Positions 10,394 to 21,600 of a stretch of DNA of 60,000 nucleotides are shown here, one piece after another (position 1 is the first letter of the stretch; every line of letters begins with the position of its first letter). The notes beneath the pieces were generated by a model. The model did no database searches, was not told the DNA's origin, and worked only from the letters and a program-made list of their open reading frames with translations. Both the position numbers and the translations under genes were made by a program. Location of the stretch: assembly GCA_029204225.1 (NCBI GenBank), contig CM055108.1, positions 18,449,779-18,509,778 of the forward strand, in the 5' to 3' direction. This stretch comes from Diphasiastrum complanatum (taxonomy: Eukaryota > Streptophyta > Lycopodiopsida > Lycopodiales > Lycopodiaceae).

Positions 10394-10728
10394 GCATGGA
10401 TATATGCGTGGATGTTTTGTGCAAGTGTTATTTCCGGTAGCAGATTGGCCGGAGGTCGTGAAATTCAAATTGCGTGGATAATCCACGTGTGGATTATCCA
10501 CGCCAACTCCAACAACCGGCAGCCGGGCAAACCTCCGACACCTGGAGTTGGAAATGAGAATTTTAATTTGGCATGGATTATCCACGCCATAGTAGGATTT
10601 GAAAAAAAAAGCTCGGCTTTCGCATGGATACCGCGTGGCAAATTATCCACGTGTAAATAATCCACGCAAAATCCAGAGAGCCGGGGCCATGGATACCGCG
10701 TGGATAAATTTTTTTATATATCCATGCG
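10394..10728. repeat. Fold-back element built from GCGTGGATAATCCACG palindromes
   Basis: GCATGGATATAT at 10394-10405 is mirrored by ATATATCCATGC at 10716-10727. Inside lies a perfect palindrome at 10472-10503 with 15-bp arms GCGTGGATAATCCAC and a 2-bp centre. Further copies of GGATTATCCACGC and GCATGGATACCGCGTGG follow, plus nested inverted pairs such as CAACTCCA/TGGAGTTG (about 10503 and 10545). The whole could fold into a branched cruciform. There is no coding content; most likely a MITE or fold-back transposon. Confidence 0.6.
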
Positions 10729-10756
10729 ATTAAAGTTAGATTTAAAGTAGAATCAA

Positions 10757-11005
10757 TGTGCTACTGTACTGTGGGTCCTATCAGTGGATAAGGATCAGTT
10801 GGCCTCGCCATGAGGCAAGTCGACGGGACACGCGTCCCGCCAACGGCAACCTGGGTCATGCATGGGTTGCCTGAGTGACCAACTATATGTACAGTGTAAT
10901 TTCATCTTGAGAAATACAGCTGCTATGAAAGCTTGCAGTGGAGAGTGTTTTTTTTGTCTGTGTTACTGTGTAGCATGATCTGTGTTCCTGTGCAAAGCAA
11001 ATTCC
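10757..11005 (+). repeat. Candidate 5' LTR of a copia element
   Basis: The block lies directly 5' of a primer-binding-site-like sequence at 11010-11022 and ends ...ATTCCA. The start near TGTGCTACTG is a guess because no second LTR copy is present. It contains no coding sequence. Confidence 0.4.
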
Positions 11006-11009
11006 AAGT

Positions 11010-11022
11010 TGGTATCAAAGCC
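11010..11022 (+). promoter_or_regulatory. Primer binding site, initiator-Met tRNA type
   Basis: TGGTATCAAAGCC differs at one position from the common plant copia primer-binding site TGGTATCAGAGC. It sits just after the candidate LTR and ahead of a gag start at 12327 on the same strand, which supports the call. Confidence 0.55.
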
Positions 11023-12326
11023 ATACAGGGAGTGTACACAGTACAACATCGCCGTTGAAGAGAGCTTCGGGAGAACTGTCTTCTGAGAGTTCGGGATTTA
11101 CGGCGGGTTGAAGACGGAAAAAGAGAAGCACTGGTGCAGAGAGTTTAGCACACAGAAGCTTGGTGAGCTTGAGATTGTGTGAGGATTTAGAGACAAGGGT
11201 TGTCGGCTGAATCAGAACCTCAGCAAACAGAATTTTGAAATTCCGAAGCAGGCTATTTGGTGTTTGCAGTCAGTGTGCATTCAATTGGATACCGTTTGAT
11301 GAACGGATTGAAGCATCAGCTTTCCAGCAGTAGGGCGACCCTAGAGGAAGAGGATAAGCCTGTCAGAAGACTATGAATAGGAAACCAAGTGTAGTTTTCT
11401 AAGAAAAAACCCTGGCCTAGGGTTTGAAAGCTCAAGAAAGTGGTTTTCTCTCCATTCTGAACCTTTTTAGAAGCTGTAAAATTCTAGAGGAGGGCATCCT
11501 AGCAGTGTGAAACAATAGCCAGAAGGCCGTGTGTATCCGCGAGCCAGTAAGCGAGCTAGATCAGATCCAGAGCTGGGTGGCCATAGTTGTGGAAGAAGGG
11601 CTTGGTGTGAAGAACGTAGAAGAAGCCACGGGAGGCTCGCGCGCACCCAATCGAATTGGCGCGTAGCATTTTTGAGTGTCTAGCGCTCTCAAGGAATTCG
11701 ATTTAGTGCACAGGTGCTGGAAAATCCGTACGATTATGTTCCAATCAAATCAACAGTGGAGATTTCGGGTTGGAGAGTGAAGGAAAGCCGTCGGAACAAA
11801 ATCGACCATTAGATATACTCTGAAGGGTCCTTGAAGAAGGCTAAGAGAATCTGAAAAAAATTTAGCCCTTCAATTTCAATAAAAATTTTAACTTTGAAAG
11901 TTGAGTTGGGTCCAAATTCACTGCAGGTCGAAGTCTCTTCAAACTGAAGAAATAGTTCAAAAAGAGAAAAAGCCCTTAATTTTGCCTCCTTTATCCGTTC
12001 TGACCCAAACGAAGGGCTACGGACTCCAAACGAAAGGCACCCAGACTGTACCTGCAAGTACGGTACAACAAAACAGAGTGATTGCAGTGGAGAAAGTGTT
12101 CGAAGTGCGCCAAAAGTGATTTCACCATTTCACTGGGCATGAAGTTGGGAGTTGACGACTGAGTGCATTTTGGAAGGCGACGCTGATTTGGCTTTCAAAT
12201 TGGTGAAAAAGCAGTGAGTGTCTTGGTAAGGAAAAACGTGCAGGTCATTATTTTCAACTTCTGCCATCACTGTTGGTCTCGACATACTGTTTTTACCCTA
12301 CGATAGAAGTTTCAAGCAGTTTTGCG
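11023..12326 (+). other. Leader between copia primer site and gag start
   Basis: About 1.3 kb without a long open frame lies between the primer-binding site and the gag ATG. The size is unusual for copia leaders, so extra sequence may have inserted here. Small frames at 11809-12119 on both strands have no recognisable domain. Confidence 0.35.
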
Positions 12327-12449
12327 ATGGCAAATATGGGAGAGTCCATTTTGAGTGAAAGTAGCAAATTGGACGGGATTTCCAACTATGCAGTGTGTGT
12401 TGGAGGGTTTGCAGATCCCAAGGCAACTCTAACCCTAGTTAATAAGTGA
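12327..12449 (+). pseudogene. Copia gag N-terminus truncated by a gypsy LTR
   Basis: The ATG at 12327 opens MANMGESILSESSKLDGISN and then YAV, matching the usual start of plant copia gag (…KLDG.NYAVW…). After the TAT GCA GTG codons near 12395 the match stops and the frame runs 16 more codons into unrelated sequence before TGA. The break coincides with the apparent 5' edge of the LTR-like block that ends at 13142, so a nested insertion probably cut the gene. Confidence 0.55.
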
Positions 12450-13142
12450 GAGGGATTTGGCACCCTGCGTGTGTAAGTCCAACCCAATGATCACATAGTT
12501 ATTTGATTGATTAGTTAAAAGTTAATAAAAGGACTTTAGGCCTTTTTGCGGGACTTTTAATGTCGCAGGGCCTAAATGTCAAGCTAGTGAATAAAGTTGG
12601 GTTTCCCTCCAATTTTGATGGTTCCCACACTTTTTTAAATTTGAATAAAAAGAGAGGCAAGACTGGACCAATAGAATTCAGAGGTCAGGGTCCTCCTCTC
12701 TACTATAAAAAGAGACCAACTCGAGTTGTTCCTCATGTTCATTTCCTCATTTCAATAAAGCAGATTGGTTCTCTTTAGAAATGGATTGATGAATGTCCTT
12801 GCTCTTCCTCTCTTTTTCTCCATTTCTCATGCTTTCTTTGGTATCTACTAATTGTTGGATTTGATCATTATTGGGATTGCTATTTCTTATGCTTTTTGTG
12901 AGAGAGAAAGGGAGAGAGATAAGAGTAAGTTTCTATCATTGTTGTGGAAGTAGGATTAATGGATGTAGTGTTAATGCTTAGTGTTCATGGATTTAGTGTT
13001 AGATCCTCCATTCATATTGAAATCTGAACTATACTATTGCTCTCATGGGAACGAACCTACGCGTGACAGCTAACTCCGTCTCTTTGATGCTAGATTGACT
13101 AGATCTTGGATTTAGGTTAGGCAAGGAAAGAAACCCACTACA
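12396..13142 (+). repeat. 5' LTR of an Athila/Tat-like gypsy element
   Basis: The block ends CACTACA three bases before a primer-binding-site-like sequence. It contains an LTR promoter-like ACTATAAAAAGAGACC at about 12703 and a polyadenylation-like CAATAAAG at about 12755. It shares motifs with the remnant at 7270-8078. The 5' border is inferred from where the copia gag homology stops and may be off by several bases. Confidence 0.6.
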
Positions 13143-13145
13143 ATT

Positions 13146-13165
13146 TTGGCGTCGTTGCCGGGGAG
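13146..13165 (+). promoter_or_regulatory. Gypsy primer-binding region (TTGGCGTCGTTGCCGGGGAG)
   Basis: This sequence differs by one base from the TTGGCGCCGTTGCCGGGGA block that follows the 5' LTR in many plant Athila and Tat-clade gypsy elements, where a tRNA primes first-strand synthesis. No gag open frame follows within the next 1.5 kb on this strand, so the element is truncated or strongly decayed. Confidence 0.7.
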
Positions 13166-14500
13166 CTACGCCAATTTTTCAGTTTGCAGCATGTTTGGTT
13201 GATGGTTAGCTTGCATTAGGCATCTTGTCGTGGCATGAATAGTGTTAAATTTGCATTTTAGGGTTAGTTTGGGATTGATTTTGCTAGATTTGAGTGGATT
13301 TGCTTGTTTGAAATCTAATATGATTATTAAACAGGGAAAGCTATTCAGATCACCAATCTTCAGATCCATTTGGATCTGAGATATCAGAGAAAATAACAAA
13401 AATCGGTCAAATCTGCCAAATTTGGTCAAAAAGAGGCAAAAAGCGTCATCAGAGCTCTGAAAATTTTACCCTCTTTCAAGAAACCTTCGTCGAGTTGCAA
13501 ACACCTTCGATTTTAATTTATGGACGGTCAAGTTAAAAAATCAAATGATATCTTTCTAGGCTATGAAAAATCATTTGCTTGTTTCATGTGGATAGCATTA
13601 TAATTTGCTTACTGTTCAGAATCATGTCTATGATGTAATTGTCTCACTCGCCTAATATATGTAAAAGTTGCAATAATAGAAGTACTTAGAAGGAAGTCTT
13701 GAAGTGAGGTTTTTTTACATGTAGGCCTTATCCATTCCATTCTTGGAGCCAAATCCAAAATCACATGTGCTTAAGTAGATAATTGAAGCATTTAAGGGTT
13801 GGCCATTTTGTTCTTGTGAGTGCATGTCATTATATTTTTTTGATAAGCCGCTTTGAGTGTTTGGACGATTATAGGTTAATGATAGGCCTTATCAAAAATG
13901 GAAGAATTGACTTCAAAGCCAATGGGTAGCTTTTGCGGCCAACATTTGATCTATTATAGTCCATTCCTCACTTGGCTTCTCACATTCTATTGAATACACC
14001 TATTTGTATTTTGGTTTGCTTCCATTTAGTAAGCAAGAAGCTTAGAGCTTTTTTCATGAATGAATAGTAGAATTATTTTGGCTCTTTGTTACCTACTTCT
14101 GACATGCTTTGAAATTTATAAAAGTGCTTGAAATGTAATGAGACAAGGCAGCAAGAATACATTTCTTTAAAGCTCCTGTTGCTACCTTGGATCTTGGGCA
14201 TACAGATAATGACCAAGGGACATAGTATCACAAGAGTGTATGAGTTCCGGTTTATAACTTTATGTTTTCCATTTGAAATCACAAGGTCTTATTACTTGCT
14301 GATAAGAACAAAAGTTGAATTTAGCATGCTACATAGCACAATAAGCAAATGTCAAGACACAAGGAAACTCTAGGCATACTTTTCCATATGAGAAAAATTG
14401 ACAAATTTAGAATGGAGTCTCTCACTTTATGATTGAGAAGGGCCATGCTTATGTGGCTAATTTCGAGAGGCCCTATTTCATTTATTGTAGAAATCAATGA
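13166..14500. other. Unassigned; probable decayed gypsy leader then intergenic DNA
   Basis: No retroelement protein or host exon is recognised. The first few hundred bases are presumably leader of the gypsy element whose primer site is at 13146-13165. Two short opposite-strand frames at 14073-14373 have no domain. Confidence 0.4.
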
Positions 14501-14502
14501 AG

Positions 14503-14650
14503 TTGGTTCAACTGGTTAGCATGGCATGCAGATTTTTTTTGGTCCCAGGTTTGAGCAACCCTTGGAAACCAAGATGCATTTGTCGTAGAGATCCGACGAG
14601 GTTGGTTCAGTTGGTTAGCTTGGCATCCAAAGTATCTTTGATCTTAGTAT
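14503..14650 (+). repeat. Two tRNA-derived SINE-like heads in tandem
   Basis: TTGGTTCAACTGGTTAGC at 14503-14520 and TTGGTTCAGTTGGTTAGC at 14602-14619 resemble the A box and D arm of a tRNA gene. The first is followed 27 bp later by AGGTTTGAGCAACC (14547-14560), resembling a B box. The second lacks a clear B box. There is no foldable complete tRNA, so these look like SINE remnants. Confidence 0.4.
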
Positions 14651-14959
14651 GAGTATTATCGTCGCCAAGATGAATGATTTTTTTTGTATTGTAAGGTGTA
14701 TACAACTGGAAAAATTCTTGGTGATTGGTCATGTGTTGAGTAGCTCTAGAATTGAGAAACCAAGTAGACTTGCGCTTTCTAATGATTGATTATAAATGCT
14801 CCTTCATTCGTATCTTGAATAGGGGATTGTGATGTTTCTACAACTACATTCGCCTATTCATCTGATTGCTTCTTTGTTGGCATTCTTCGCTTTCAATATT
14901 CTACAATCTTGATTCTCATGATTAGTGCGTTTGCAATACTTACAGAACATCTTCTTTGA

Positions 14960-15298
14960 ATGTGGACTCGACGATTGCTCTTGACTCTATGTGGGTTTAT
15001 GATTCAAAAGTTTAGAGTTTTTCTTCTTCTGCGTTTTGAGCCTTTGTTTGTATATAGAGCATGTGATAATGAATTTGAAGAACTATCTCCACTTCTTCGA
15101 TTGTCTTCCTATAACATCTTGTCGGATAAAATGCCAACTACATCCATTGTTCGAAGGTTTGGTCGAATCCAACAACAGCCTGATCGATATACCCCTCAAG
15201 CATTCATCAGCCATGATGAACCTACCTCAGTTGTAGAAGCATTGTCAAAGTTAGATGCATACAATTGGTGTACAACCATAAATGTTGAGTATACTTAG
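14960..15298 (+). pseudogene. Ty1/copia linker region before reverse transcriptase, fragment
   Basis: A 112-codon frame contains RRFGRIQQQPDRYTPQAF followed by DEPTSVVEALSKLDAYNW. This matches the conserved copia stretch between integrase and reverse transcriptase (RRS.R...PPDRY...EP.S..EA...D...W). The residues before it are degenerate, and homology ends at about 15290. At about 15333 a GGTGGCATCAGAGTTG resembles a retroelement primer-binding site, suggesting a second element starts there. Confidence 0.6.
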
Positions 15299-16439
15299 AC
15301 TTGGTGTCTTGTTGAATTGATACACCAACAAGGTGGCATCAGAGTTGAAATTTTCAGACCAACATTCTACTCAATCACACAGGTGTTGTTTACAGTATAT
15401 TTGGTATTAATGACACATTTACAAATTTAGTTATTATGGAGCTTGGCAAACTAAGATTGTCAGCTCTAGGATTATGGTATGGTATTCCATCTCTCAAAAC
15501 TAGTTTTAGTGGATTATCAGACATTCTTAAGTTAGATGGTTTGGGGTGCACAATTTTCTTCTTTGAAAAACCATGAGTAACTTTGAGTGTCTCATAGAGT
15601 GTATAAGAGACTTCAACACTTACGGATTTCATTTGTGCATGTACATATTTTTGCTCTCTACCTCGAGCTTCTTGAAGAGTCAACACGTGGAAGGGATGCA
15701 AGAGTGAAAGTGGTGCACCTCAATCTATCACTCTCATCTCATTGGATTATGGGGTCCAATCATGTTTAGAGGTTCATAATGAGGGGTCATCACATGCTAA
15801 TTAGGGTAGTAAATCAAGGTCCTACTATATGTTTGATGGAGGGCTCATTGTATGTACACTTTTGAGAGAGAGAAATTTGGAGTCGTTGAGATTTCTTGTT
15901 GTAGAAATCCAAGAGCAAGGATTTTTTTCCCCTCTCTAACTTTGCTTGTACTCTCTTAAATGGTTGAGGCTAATAAAAATGCTTGGGTTTTTCATTCATG
16001 TACTCTTTTCTTGCTTATCTTTGATGCATGATCTCTATTTGTGTACAAGAGCAATTGCCAAGATCTAAAGCTAGTTTGATAGCTCTCTAAAATTTGAGTT
16101 TGATCATCATAGTTTTGATAGTGTGCAATCTATCATGCTTGTAGATCTTTTTGAGATCCTAAATTGTGTAGATTTTTTGCTATTGTGTTGCCTCTTGGGC
16201 ACAGACTTACAAAATTATTTCAGGATCCTGTATTTGTATTCTGCTTTGAGTGAGTTGATCAGTGTCTCGCTTGTTGGCGGCCTATCACTCCTCTCACGAT
16301 TTCGCTATGTTCTGCTCGTTGACAGACTTTCATGCATAGTTGATAATGCTAATAGTATGCTAGCACCTCACTCTCTCCCGTCATCACTTAATTGTAGTAA
16401 TCTATCTTGTGTATATATCCACTACGTGGAGTTTACAAG
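15299..16439. other. Unassigned region after copia fragment
   Basis: It holds a primer-binding-site-like GGTGGCATCAGAG near 15333 and a 103-codon minus-strand frame at 15390-15701 (MHPFHVLTLQEARGREQKYV...) with no family that I recognise. From 15780 to 16439 there are only short frames. Confidence 0.35.
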
Positions 16440-17179
16440 ATAGTTTAACTGTGAATTACAAGATAGGTTTACGCTAATCAATTAGTTAGCTACCCTGTGT
16501 CAACATCGCTTTTGGTGGCTGAGCGTGATAGTACAAGACTCCACGCTCGTCGAGTTGCCAATTGTCAGCTCGACTTGTTTATCTTCTGTTTGTCTTTTCT
16601 TTCCAAAGTGCCTTCGTTGTTGGTTGCAGGGATTAACCTCGATTACTTTACCTTCGGCCTTCGCTTCGTCTTCAACCTTCGGGGTGTGTTCGATCTTCGA
16701 GTTGTGTTCGATGTTCGGTTCGGCCTTCGAGATCTCTTCGTCCTTCGAGATCTCTTCGGCAAGGTTGCAAGAGTTCACCATTTTAGACACTCCCTCATTT
16801 TTCTAGTTCTTTTGGAAACATTTCAAACTTGTGCGAGTCAGTTCCAGGTTTGTGCGAGTCATTTTATTCTCCTGTACGAGTCATTTTCTAGTTCTTTTGG
16901 GAATCTTTCAAACCTGTGCGAGTCATTTTGACTCGTTAGCCACTATAGGATATTGTGCAAATTCTGTGCGAATGGATTTTGGTATTTTATGAGCAGCTTT
17001 CCAGTAAACCAACCATTCGCTTTCCATTGACTGTGCGAGTTCATAAACCCTCAAGTTTGTTGTGTGAATTCATAAACCTTCAGAGTCAAGTGTGCGAGTA
17101 CTCCCAGTCAGGAGTACTTATAGTCAAGTGTGCTTCATTCCAACCGGGGTATTTTAGCAAGTAAACCACTCGCCCAACA
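16440..17179 (-). repeat. Candidate 3' LTR of the 17086-20690 copia element
   Basis: On the minus strand the sequence after the RNase H reads TGTTGGGCGAGTGG from 17179, a plausible LTR start. The plus strand carries many TGTGCGAGT words (for example 16831, 16851, 16916, 17031 and 17091) in partly duplicated blocks. The outer border is unknown. The region opposite, at 20870-21560, has related CGAGAGT/ACTCTCGC words but no direct copy, so pairing of the two LTRs is unproven. Confidence 0.4.
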
Positions 17180-17640
17180 TGAAAATTGATGTGTGGTAAG
17201 CTGATTACACCTTGAATGTTGCAACCTTTGTTTGTGTCCAGTTCCATTGTCTTTCTTTGTTTTGTGAAGAGTGGTTTGTCGAACGGCTTCATGAGCAAAT
17301 CTGCAACCATGTCTTTGGATTTTATGTATTGGACTTTCAGCTCTCCCTTCGAGATCAGGTCTCGAATGTGATGGCACTTCAGAGGTATGTGTTTGTTCTT
17401 TGAATGGGAGACTGGTTTCTGAGATAGGTATATGGCACTATGAGAATCCATCATCATCGTGCATGGTTCTGTTTGTTGTATGCCAATTGCCTCCAACATC
17501 ATCTACAACCATATTACCTCATTCGCCATCTTCGAAGCTATGACATATCCGACTTCGCATGAAGATTGAGCCACCAATGTTTGTTTCTTGCATGTCTAGC
17601 TGATTGCTGCTCCGCACGCCATCGAATACCCTCCTATTAA
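17086..17640 (-). pseudogene. Copia RNase H domain, degenerate
   Basis: The minus strand reads MMLEAIGIQQTEPCTMMMDS, then HSAIYLSQKPVSHSKNKHIP, CHHIRDLISKGELKVQYI and DMVADLLMKPFDKPLF, the usual C-terminal end of copia polyproteins. The normally conserved CDN(Q/K)SA motif appears as MDSHSA, so a key position has changed. Overlapping frames (17135-17377) show a frameshift. Just beyond lie stops before the reverse transcriptase part. Confidence 0.85.
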
Positions 17641-18860
17641 GACTTGTTGTTGTCTTTGCAGCTTGCCCAGCTTGCATCACTATAGTGTTGCAGCTCGAAT
17701 CCTTTTTCTTCCTTTTTTGCTTTGTAGGTCAATCCCATATTTTGGGTGCCTTTCAGATATTGTAGAGTTCTTTTCGCCATTTGCCAATGCGCCATGCCAG
17801 GATTTAAGGATAATTGATTCAATGCGTAGACAGAGAAGGCCAAGTCGGGTCTGGTACAAATTGTAAGATACATCAGACGTATACCCTCCATCTTCTATCT
17901 CTCCTCATCAGTGTTCGGGCAATCCTACTTTGTTGGTCTGGCTCCAGCTATCATTGGTGTGGCTTTTTCTTTGCAGTCCATTCGGTACTGCTTCAGCACC
18001 TTTTCAACGTATTTTGATTGACTCGGATGCATTACTCCTTTGACTCGATCTCTTTTGATCTCCAGCCCAAGGCATTTTGTTGCTTCTCCAAGATCTGTGA
18101 TTTCATAACTTGCAGAAATATGACTCTTCGTTCTTTGATCAACATCAAAGAGTTTTCTATCATCAGGGAGTCATCTACAAAAATAGTTAGAATAACAAAG
18201 CCTCTTCCTACTTTTTTTATATAGACATTACAGTCTGGTTGTGTAGGAACGAAGTCTAAGACCTCAGAAGGTTGTTGAGCTTCTTGTACCAAGCTCATGA
18301 TGCCTACTTCAGACCATTAATACATCGATGCAACCGAAAAACATACTCTCGATTATTAGGGTCTTCGTATCCTCTAGGCTGTTTTATGAAGATTTCTTCT
18401 TCTAGAATTCCATGGAGAAAGACTGTCTTGACATCAATCTGGTGTATTTCTAGATTGTATTGTGTGGCGTATGTGAGAGCAGTCAAATGCTTGTCATCTT
18501 TACCATTGGTGAATAGGTATCAAAATAATCGATACCGTACCTTGTGTGTAGCCCTTGGCAACAAGTCTTGCTTTGTAATGTCCGACAATGCCATTTGATT
18601 TGATCTTTCTTTTATAAACCCATTTGCAATCGACGATCTTTTTATCTTTGGGCAGTGGCTCTAGTGTCCATGTCTCATTTTGCCTCATTGAGTCAATTTC
18701 TTCTGACATTGCTTGCTTACAAAAAATATCCCTTTGGACTCTAAATAGCTTCTTGATAGGTTGTTGGTTCTTTAGTGAAGTTGCAGAATTCAAAATCTGC
18801 ATCTTCGCTCCATTGAAGATTGTCAATGTATCGATCTGGAAGTCTTCTTTGTCTTGTTGA
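17637..18860 (-). pseudogene. Copia reverse transcriptase, broken into four frames
   Basis: In minus-strand order the fragments are 18826-18500 (MSEEIDSMRQNETWTLEPLP, CKWVYKRKIKSNG and YKARLVAKGYTQ), 18486-18304 (IDVKTVFLHGILEEEIFIKQ then PRGYE), 18298-18032 (CNVYIKKVGRGFVILTIFVD then DSLMI) and 17891-17637 (YLTICTRPDLAFSVYALNQL, HWQMAKRTLQYLKGT and YSDASWA). Together they cover the whole domain. The catalytic motif FVDD is intact. Frameshifts and stops separate the parts, so the gene is dead. Confidence 0.9.
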
Positions 18861-18893
18861 CCTTCTTGGTTTTGTTTGCCGCTGCTAGTTCAT

Positions 18894-19260
18894 TTATTCT
18901 TCGTCAGGTTGATCTTCAACTTTCTGCTCTGGAGTTTGGGGCTCGACATTCTGTGTTGATGTCTGTCCTTGATCTCCCTCTTGAATTAGTAGGAGTGTGA
19001 AGATCTCATGGCCTTTTCCCTCCTTCAATCCAGAAAATGTGGATTCGTTGAACTTCACATCTCTACTTGACACTACTTTCTTCGAGGTTGGGTTGTAGAG
19101 CCTGTACACTTGTGATCCATTCGAGTATTCGACCATGACTATTTGCACTGACCTTTCATTGAGCTTGCTTCTATTTTCTTTTGGTATGTGCTTGTATGTT
19201 GCACATCCGAACATGCGCACATATGACAGATCAGGTTTTTTGCCCATCCACATTTCATAC
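18894..19260 (-). pseudogene. Copia integrase C-terminal region
   Basis: The frame reads MWMGKKPDLSYVRMFGCATY, then KLNERSVQIVMVEYSNGSQV, YRLYNPTSKKVVSSRDVKF and NEST. This is the conserved 'P.....R.FGC.AY....K....K...GYS....YR......V..RDV.F.E' stretch of plant copia elements. It continues the integrase read from 19357-19572 after a frame break. Confidence 0.85.
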
Positions 19261-19356
19261 GGTGTCTTGTTTTTCAGGGCTGTCGTTGTTGATCTGTGAT
19301 CTGTTTTGCAGAAATATTGTTGTAGCTATTGCCTCAACCCAAAATTGACTCGACAA

Positions 19357-19660
19357 CTAAGCCTGTGCCATCATGCATCTGGCTCCTTCGACTAGCGTCC
19401 TGTTTTTTCTTTCTGCAACACCATTATATTCAGGTGTGTATGCAGGAGTGAATTGATGCTCTATTCCTTGTTCTTGACAAAATCTTGAGAACTCCTTGCT
19501 CTTGTACTCACCTCCATTGTCAGACTTGATGGTCTGTACCTTCTTCGAGATTTGTCTCTCTATGAATGCCACAAACTTCTTGAAAGAGTCAAATACTTTA
19601 GATTAGATAATAAATTGTTGTCATTCGGCTATAGTCATCACTGAACGTCAAGAAGTACAT
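19357..19660 (-). pseudogene. Copia integrase catalytic core, fragment
   Basis: The frame contains IKSDNGGEYKSKEF and, exactly 35 residues after the aspartate, the glutamate of PEYNGVAERKN, the D-35-E signature of retroviral-type integrases. It ends RTLVEGARCMMAQA. It is separated by stops from the gag-pre-integrase part upstream and the C-terminal part downstream. Confidence 0.9.
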
Positions 19661-19666
19661 CGATCC

Positions 19667-20203
19667 TCAGATCGAATCGACTTTCATCGATCCACAGACA
19701 TTTGAGTGGACAAGCTCAAGAACTTCTTTGGCTCTTCTTCCCTCATGTACAAATAAACTTCGATGTTGTTTGCCCTTTTGGCAGGCTTCACAGAAGTTGG
19801 TGTCTGGTTTGGATATCTTCAGACCTGTGACAATATCTTTTCTCCTCATGTCATAAAGGCTTCTCATGTTCAGATGATACATTCTTATGTGCCAGAGTTG
19901 ATCTTCATTCTTTGATGCATTCAATATGCTATCAGAATTGCTGACAATCTTGGCTTGGTACAAGTTACCTTCTCTGGATCCAATAGTCAGCAACTTGTTT
20001 GTTGTTTTCTCGATCATTTGACATACATTGCCATTGAACATGATTCCAATTTTGAGATCTGCCATCTTTGAGACTGATAGCATGTCTCTTCTAAGTGAGG
20101 GTACATAGAGTGCTCCTGGCAGCTCTGCTTGTCCCGACATTGTTCGTAGCTGTAGAATTCTGATGCCCTTGAGATCGTGCCGGCTCTCGTCGCCTAGAAT
20201 CAC
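19667..20203 (-). pseudogene. Copia protease remnant and gag-pre-integrase HHCC domain
   Basis: A 178-codon frame reads LPGALYVPSLRRDMLSVSKM, typical of the end of the copia protease region. It then has LWHIRMYHLNMRSLYDM and FCEACQKGKQHRSLF, the His-His-Cys-Cys zinc-binding unit in front of integrase. It is the longest intact frame in this element. The catalytic D(S/T)G of the protease is not in the surviving part. Confidence 0.88.
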
Positions 20204-20230
20204 TGCTTTGTTGTTTTCAAGTTCTTCAGC

Positions 20231-20690
20231 CTAGTTCTCATATGCAGAATGTCCCTTCTTCTTGCACTGCATACAAGGTATTGTCGGGTTGAACCAACAT
20301 CTATTGGCTGTGTGTCCCGACTTGTGACAGTGATCACAGGAATAAGTTTGTTGGTTGTCATTGCCTCTGCTCAAAGACTTTGAATTCGCCTTGTCGTTTT
20401 TGTTTTTCTTCTTTCCTTTTGTGAAAAGAGCTTTCTCTTGGTCACTGCGTCCTTCTCCTTTGTCTCTCATCAACACGAAGTCTGATATCTAGCTCGAACG
20501 TCATGTCTGATAAGCTCAAAATGAGCATTCTCAGTGGCTGATAGGACGTGGGTAGAGTTTTCATGAAGTACATCAACTGGTGTGGTGTTGGGTGAATCGG
20601 CAAAGTGCATGTTATCACATGCGACACTTCCAAAATCCTTCTAGCTAGTTATCGGGGTTGGTGGAAGATGCCATGGTGATATTGGGTTGG
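20231..20690 (-). pseudogene. Copia gag remnant with zinc knuckle
   Basis: From right to left the minus strand gives a gag start MASSTNPDN followed at once by a stop. Next, after an apparent deletion, come LMYFMKTLPTSYQPLRMLIL (gag core, 20633-20442) and a CCHC knuckle CDHCHKSGHTANRC, with a second partial CMQCKKKGHSAYEN lacking its last cysteine (20476-20231). More than a hundred residues of gag expected between the start and the core are absent. Confidence 0.8.
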
Positions 20691-21600
20691 GTTATAACCA
20701 TGGAGAGGTAGGGTAAGAATTGGAATGGAAAAGGAGAAAAAGATGTAGAAATAGAAAAAAAAGACTAAAAAAGAAAACAATGTTGGATTTGACTGAATGG
20801 AGGTGGAAATGAGAGTGGAACAGGTGGTTATGAGTGCTAAGCATGGTGTGTGTGAATTTTATTCACAATCGGAGACAGTTGAAAATTTGCTTAGAAAATC
20901 GGCAAGAGCTTCGTTGTGTAAAGTGACAAATGACTCAAATTTCCTGCTTATATAGAGGGAAATTACAGTGCTTATTAGGAGAAGTGCACTTTCCACTGCT
21001 CAGTTCCATACCAATTTTTGCAAGGACCTTCTTCGCGATATTCTAAGACCCCAAAGAAGTATGCGAGAGTAGCTGTTTTGACTGTCCTACGAGGGTTCTA
21101 AAGATCATGCAAGGGTCAACACTCGCACGAAGGTAATTCTTGCACAACTTGCTCAATTTTGATGATTTTCAAGATCTGACCACATAGGCAAGTCAATTTC
21201 ACTTCTTTGATTCCATTTATGTTGTCTTCGAGAGTTGCTAGGGTGATCTTGATGGCATGCGAGAGTTCCTAAGATTCTGCTTTGTCCGAACTCTCGTAGA
21301 GACTCTTTTTTGGCTTTTTAGTTGCCACAAAAAACTGAAAAAATGGTGTCTGTGAGAGTTTTGCCTTCAATTTTGTACTTTTGGAACTTGGGAACTCTCG
21401 TGGGGGTGTTAAACTGCAAAGTAACTCTCGCAGACTCGTATGTGAGCTTGTCTTTGTGAGAACTAGCTACATGAGGTCTGCATGTCAAGCCCTTAGAGGC
21501 TGTTTCAGGTCTCCACACCCCCCCTGCTAGCTTCCATAGTTCAATCACACAAAAATAAACAAAACAAGCCTAAACTACCCCAAAATCACATAGTAGAATA
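20691..21600 (-). other. Leader or decayed 5' LTR of the copia element
   Basis: This is where the 5' LTR and primer site of the minus-strand copia element should lie. Words such as GCGAGAGTA, ACTCTCGCA and CGAGAGTT recur from 21060 to 21430, reminiscent of the GTGCGAGT words at 16830-17100. I could not find a GCTCTGATACCA-type primer complement. A 76-codon minus-strand frame at 21318-21548 has no domain. Confidence 0.35.
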
